Origin: Acinetobacter cumulans
GTDB lineage: Bacteria > Pseudomonadota > Gammaproteobacteria > Pseudomonadales > Moraxellaceae
Direction: 5' to 3'
NCBI RefSeq assembly: GCF_003024525.3
Contig: NZ_CP035934.2
Location: 2,790,001-2,854,000 of the forward strand
Length of the DNA stretch: 64,000 bases
How positions within the stretch are numbered: the stretch's first letter is position 1; the number at the start of each line of letters is the position of its first letter. Positions 61,872-64,000 of the stretch are shown here, piece after piece. The notes below the pieces were generated by a model. It had not been told where the DNA came from and did no database searches. It was given only the letters and a program-made list of their open reading frames with translations. The position numbers and the translations under genes were made by a program.

Positions 61872-62609
61872 ATGAAAAAAATTCTGTGCTTATCTACTTT
61901 AATGTGCCTCCCACTGACGGCTTACAGTGCAGCTACGAAACAAGTCCATCAGCTTCCTGCACAGACGATTGACGTCTCACCGACATCGCACTTAACCACA
62001 CGTTTACAGTGGTCTAAGTTTCCAGAGCCGAATTACAGCATTGAAGATTTAAAAAATGAAAATCGTGCAGCAATCATTCGTGTGGTGGCCAATACCAAAG
62101 GTGATGTAACCAATGCTACGGTTGAAGAAAGTACTGGCCTTAAAGCCCTCGACCAGCTTTTAATTCAAGCCGTTGAAGATGCTCAGGTCAAACCCCATAT
62201 CAAAAATGGTCGTGCCGTATCACAAATAGGTTATCAAGCCTTTAACCTCAAGCTCAGCAACAAAGAAACTGTGTGTGACTACCAGTTCGATTCAAAAGTT
62301 TGGCTTGCTCAAAGCGAAGCAAAAAAAACTGCTTTTCAATATGTAGTGCAACCAAAGCTGAGTCTTAACTCAAGTCAGCTCAATGGCCATAACCGCCAAG
62401 TTAAATTTAGCTTTGCCACAGACAAGCACGGCAACGTTAAAAAAGTAAAAATTAAACAAGGTTCTGGTATTTATGCACTGGATCAAAATATTGTACAAGC
62501 CGTATCAGACAGTAAAATTAGCGTAAAACGCAATGCGCGTACCTTATGGATGTATAAGCAATCCCACTTTAAGGACCAAATTGAATTTAAGCTCAATGCT
62601 TGCAAATAA
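61872..62609 (+). CDS. Periplasmic protein with two TonB-C-like domains
   Basis: A protein of 245 residues with a signal peptide (about 1-18, ends AYS) and two similar units. Unit 1 (about 45-135) has FPEPNYSIEDLKNENRAAII and ALDQLLIQAVEDAQVKP; unit 2 (about 160-242) has GHNRQVKFSFATDKHGNVKK and ALDQNIVQAVSDSKIS. Both resemble the TonB C-terminal domain, but there is no N-terminal anchor and no Pro-rich spacer, and no ExbB/ExbD is near. Cys90-odd and a final Cys-Lys occur. It could be a binding or shielding partner for outer-membrane receptors. Function unknown. Confidence 0.75.
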   Translation: MKKILCLSTLMCLPLTAYSAATKQVHQLPAQTIDVSPTSHLTTRLQWSKFPEPNYSIEDLKNENRAAIIRVVANTKGDVTNATVEESTGLKALDQLLIQAVEDAQVKPHIKNGRAVSQIGYQAFNLKLSNKETVCDYQFDSKVWLAQSEAKKTAFQYVVQPKLSLNSSQLNGHNRQVKFSFATDKHGNVKKVKIKQGSGIYALDQNIVQAVSDSKISVKRNARTLWMYKQSHFKDQIEFKLNACK

Positions 62610-62619
62610 TGTCCACACT

Positions 62620-62649
62620 AAGGCTCATCTCATTTGATGGGCCTTTTTT
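62620..62649. terminator. Bidirectional terminator
   Basis: Hairpin AAGGCTCATC / GATGGGCCTT (one G-T pair) with T after, between the convergent TonB-C-like and YqaA genes. Confidence 0.75.
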
Positions 62650-62675
62650 TATGCCGACTTCAATCATGCACAACG

Positions 62676-63101
62676 TTAAAATACATTAATAAAAATCAAA
62701 TAAACGCAAAGATAACGCCCAATTTTTGCCACGCTTACCAGCACTAAAAACCGCCAAAAATTTTCTTTTAATAGACCAGCAATTAAGGTAATTGGATCGC
62801 CAATGATTGGTGTCCAACTGAGCAACAATGACCAATAGCCATATTTTTGATAGAAGTCCTGAGCCTGTTGCATTTTCTGGGCAGATACAGGAAACCATTT
62901 TTTATTTTTAAATTGTTCTATCTTTAGGCCCAAATACCAATTAACACAGGAACCTAAAATATTACCCACGCTTGCTATGGCAATGAGCCACCCAACTGCA
63001 TAACTGTGCTGTATCAACAAGCCTAACAAAACCGCCTCAGACTGCAAAGGCAACAGTGTGGCTGCCCCAAAGGCGCAAAGGAATAACAAAAACAAACTCA
63101 T
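62676..63101 (-). CDS. YqaA/DedA-type membrane protein
   Basis: A protein of 141 residues with about four hydrophobic segments. FGAATLLPLQSEAVLLGLL near the start, IASVGNILGSCVNWYLGLKI and SWTPIIGDPITLIAGLLKENF are the family's marks; the Pro-Ile-Ile-Gly-Asp-Pro stretch recalls the DedA/SNARE-associated family half-units. E. coli YqaA has similar size. DedA proteins have been linked to lipid flipping across the inner membrane; for YqaA itself no role is settled. The next gene starts 27 bases upstream on the same strand. Confidence 0.85.
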   Translation of the reverse strand: MSLFLLFLCAFGAATLLPLQSEAVLLGLLIQHSYAVGWLIAIASVGNILGSCVNWYLGLKIEQFKNKKWFPVSAQKMQQAQDFYQKYGYWSLLLSWTPIIGDPITLIAGLLKENFWRFLVLVSVAKIGRYLCVYLIFINVF

Positions 63102-63128
63102 GCTGTGCTATTCCTCTGTCTGGTTGTA

Positions 63129-63413
63129 TTACAAACCTAATCGCTGTTTGGTCTTACGGTATTCCCAAATCGACCACAAAACCATAACGCCAATAATGAA
63201 AGCGCGCGACCAACCATAACGTGTAGTTAGCGGTTGAATCACTTCTTTTAATCTGACTTGATCATGTGTTTGCAATGCATTAGCGACCGTTTGAATATGC
63301 ACAGCCTCGGCAATAAACAAGACTAAAGACAGCACAATAGCTGCAATAATGGCAAAATAAACCCGCGAATTGGCTTCCACAATGCGTGTCAGATTTAAGA
63401 AAAATTCTTTCAT
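63129..63413 (-). CDS. Unrecognised small membrane protein
   Basis: A protein of 94 residues from the ATG at 63413 (GGATG upstream); a TTG at 63425 is an alternative. Two membrane helices, one near 20-38 (FAIIAAIVLSLVLFIAEAVH) and one near 68-86 (SRAFIIGVMVLWSIWEYRK), with a polar loop between and a basic end. I recognise no family. It may be co-transcribed with the YqaA-like gene downstream. Confidence 0.75.
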   Translation of the reverse strand: MKEFFLNLTRIVEANSRVYFAIIAAIVLSLVLFIAEAVHIQTVANALQTHDQVRLKEVIQPLTTRYGWSRAFIIGVMVLWSIWEYRKTKQRLGL

Positions 63414-63427
63414 GTATTCATCCAATA

Positions 63428-63454
63428 AAAAACCACCGCAGAAGTGGTGGTTTT
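63428..63454 (-). terminator. Terminator after the glutathione S-transferase gene
   Basis: Hairpin AAAACCACC...GGTGGTTTT, 55 bases after the gst stop on the minus strand. Confidence 0.8.
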
Positions 63455-63508
63455 ATGATTTTCAATCATCTTAGCATAACTGCTTAAAACAATGCCTTGT
63501 TATTGCCA

Positions 63509-64000
63509 TCAGACTTTTATAGCCAATGCTTTCTGCACCGCAGGGCGCGCCGTTAAGCGCTCGACATACTCTTTCACTTGTGGATAATCTTCTAACTGAA
63601 TCCCCTGCCACTCATGACGCAAAATCCAAGGCAGTATCGCCATATCTGCAATCGAGTAGCCGCCAGCTACATATTTTTGCCCAATTAATTGATGATTTAA
63701 AACTTTGTATAAGCGCTTAGTTTCATTCACATAACGCTCAGTTGCATACGGAATACGCTCCGGCGCAAAACGACTAAAATGGTGATTTTGACCCAACATT
63801 GGACCAAAGCCACCCATTTGCCACATCAGCCACTGCTCAACTTCAACACGCTCAAATTCATCTTCAGGATAATACAGTCCAGTTTTACGGCCAAGGTACT
63901 GTAAAATAGCACCCGACTCAAATACGGAGATGGCTTCACCACGTGGCCCGTTTTGATCCACAATCGCTGGTATTTTGTTGTTTGGCGAGATTTTTAAAAA
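63509..64000 (-). CDS. Glutathione S-transferase family protein (5' end beyond window)
   Basis: About 164 codons are visible, open to the right edge; a GTG at 63961 is only an internal Val (the frame continues upstream as ISPNNKIPAIV). The N-terminal thioredoxin fold is partly missing. The end of it shows KIPAIVDQNGP and FESGAILQYLGRKTG, the glutathione-binding ESGAI motif (usual Glu-Ser). The helical C-terminal domain follows with YSIADMAILPWILRH, the N-capping box region typical of GSTs. Sequence style fits the YfcG/YghU-like group, which act as disulfide reductases or on organic peroxides. No substrate can be named. Confidence 0.88.
   Translation of the reverse strand, partial: FLKISPNNKIPAIVDQNGPRGEAISVFESGAILQYLGRKTGLYYPEDEFERVEVEQWLMWQMGGFGPMLGQNHHFSRFAPERIPYATERYVNETKRLYKVLNHQLIGQKYVAGGYSIADMAILPWILRHEWQGIQLEDYPQVKEYVERLTARPAVQKALAIKV

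Overview
The window is a chromosomal segment of a gammaproteobacterium, almost certainly an Acinetobacter. The pointers are a low-G+C backbone with A/T-rich codons, a fil gene cluster, a gigA-gigB phosphatase/STAS pair, short-form hisG behind ibaG-murA, and an rRNA operon with the 16S-Ile-Ala-23S-5S order. The species cannot be fixed by reading alone. Most of the window is conserved housekeeping sequence.

Layout. 1-5.8 kb: the fil locus on the minus strand (filA, filB, filC, filD, and filE cut by the left edge). FilB has the C39-type cysteine peptidase features of FapD, and FilC resembles the FapF amyloid-export pore, so the locus reads as a Fap-like export system. 6-7.4 kb: pabB. 7.4-12.5 kb: an ibaG-murA-hisG-hisD-hisC series. 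12.5-14.5 kb: rpoN and hpf. 14.9-20.7 kb: a complete rRNA operon on the minus strand with a near-consensus promoter and a strong terminator. 20.9-27 kb: mlaA, gigA, gigB, a nitrilase-family gene, a small exported protein behind a Fur-like site, an Ohr/OsmC protein and an unrecognised 414-residue protein. 27-33 kb: a GspE-type ATPase, a DUF432-like gene paired with a MscS channel, and a large DUF2339 membrane protein. 33-43.7 kb: polA, then yggT, proC, tilS, accA and ppx on the minus strand, then trxA and rho.

44-60.3 kb: an Ala/Ser/Glu-rich lipoprotein, then pheS-pheT-ihfA, and further on rpmI-rplT. Between pheS and rplT, genes that usually sit together, lies about 11 kb of other DNA. The part from about 49.5 to 59.67 kb looks richer in G+C and uses different codons. 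It holds a small unknown protein, a P-loop kinase-like protein, a decayed stretch with a pentanucleotide repeat, an unknown membrane protein, and a two-partner secretion pair: a TpsB pore and an 1845-residue TpsA adhesin with nine repeats of about 90 residues. The tpsBA pair is bracketed by two copies of the same terminator hairpin 7.45 kb apart. 60.5-64 kb: an MFS transporter, a periplasmic protein with two TonB-C-like domains, a YqaA/DedA-type membrane protein, a small membrane protein, and a glutathione S-transferase cut by the right edge.

The most interesting points are the Fap-like reading of the fil locus with a terminator between filA and filB, and the tpsBA island in a translation-gene cluster with its duplicated terminator. 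Function calls rest on motifs and family knowledge; no database search was run.
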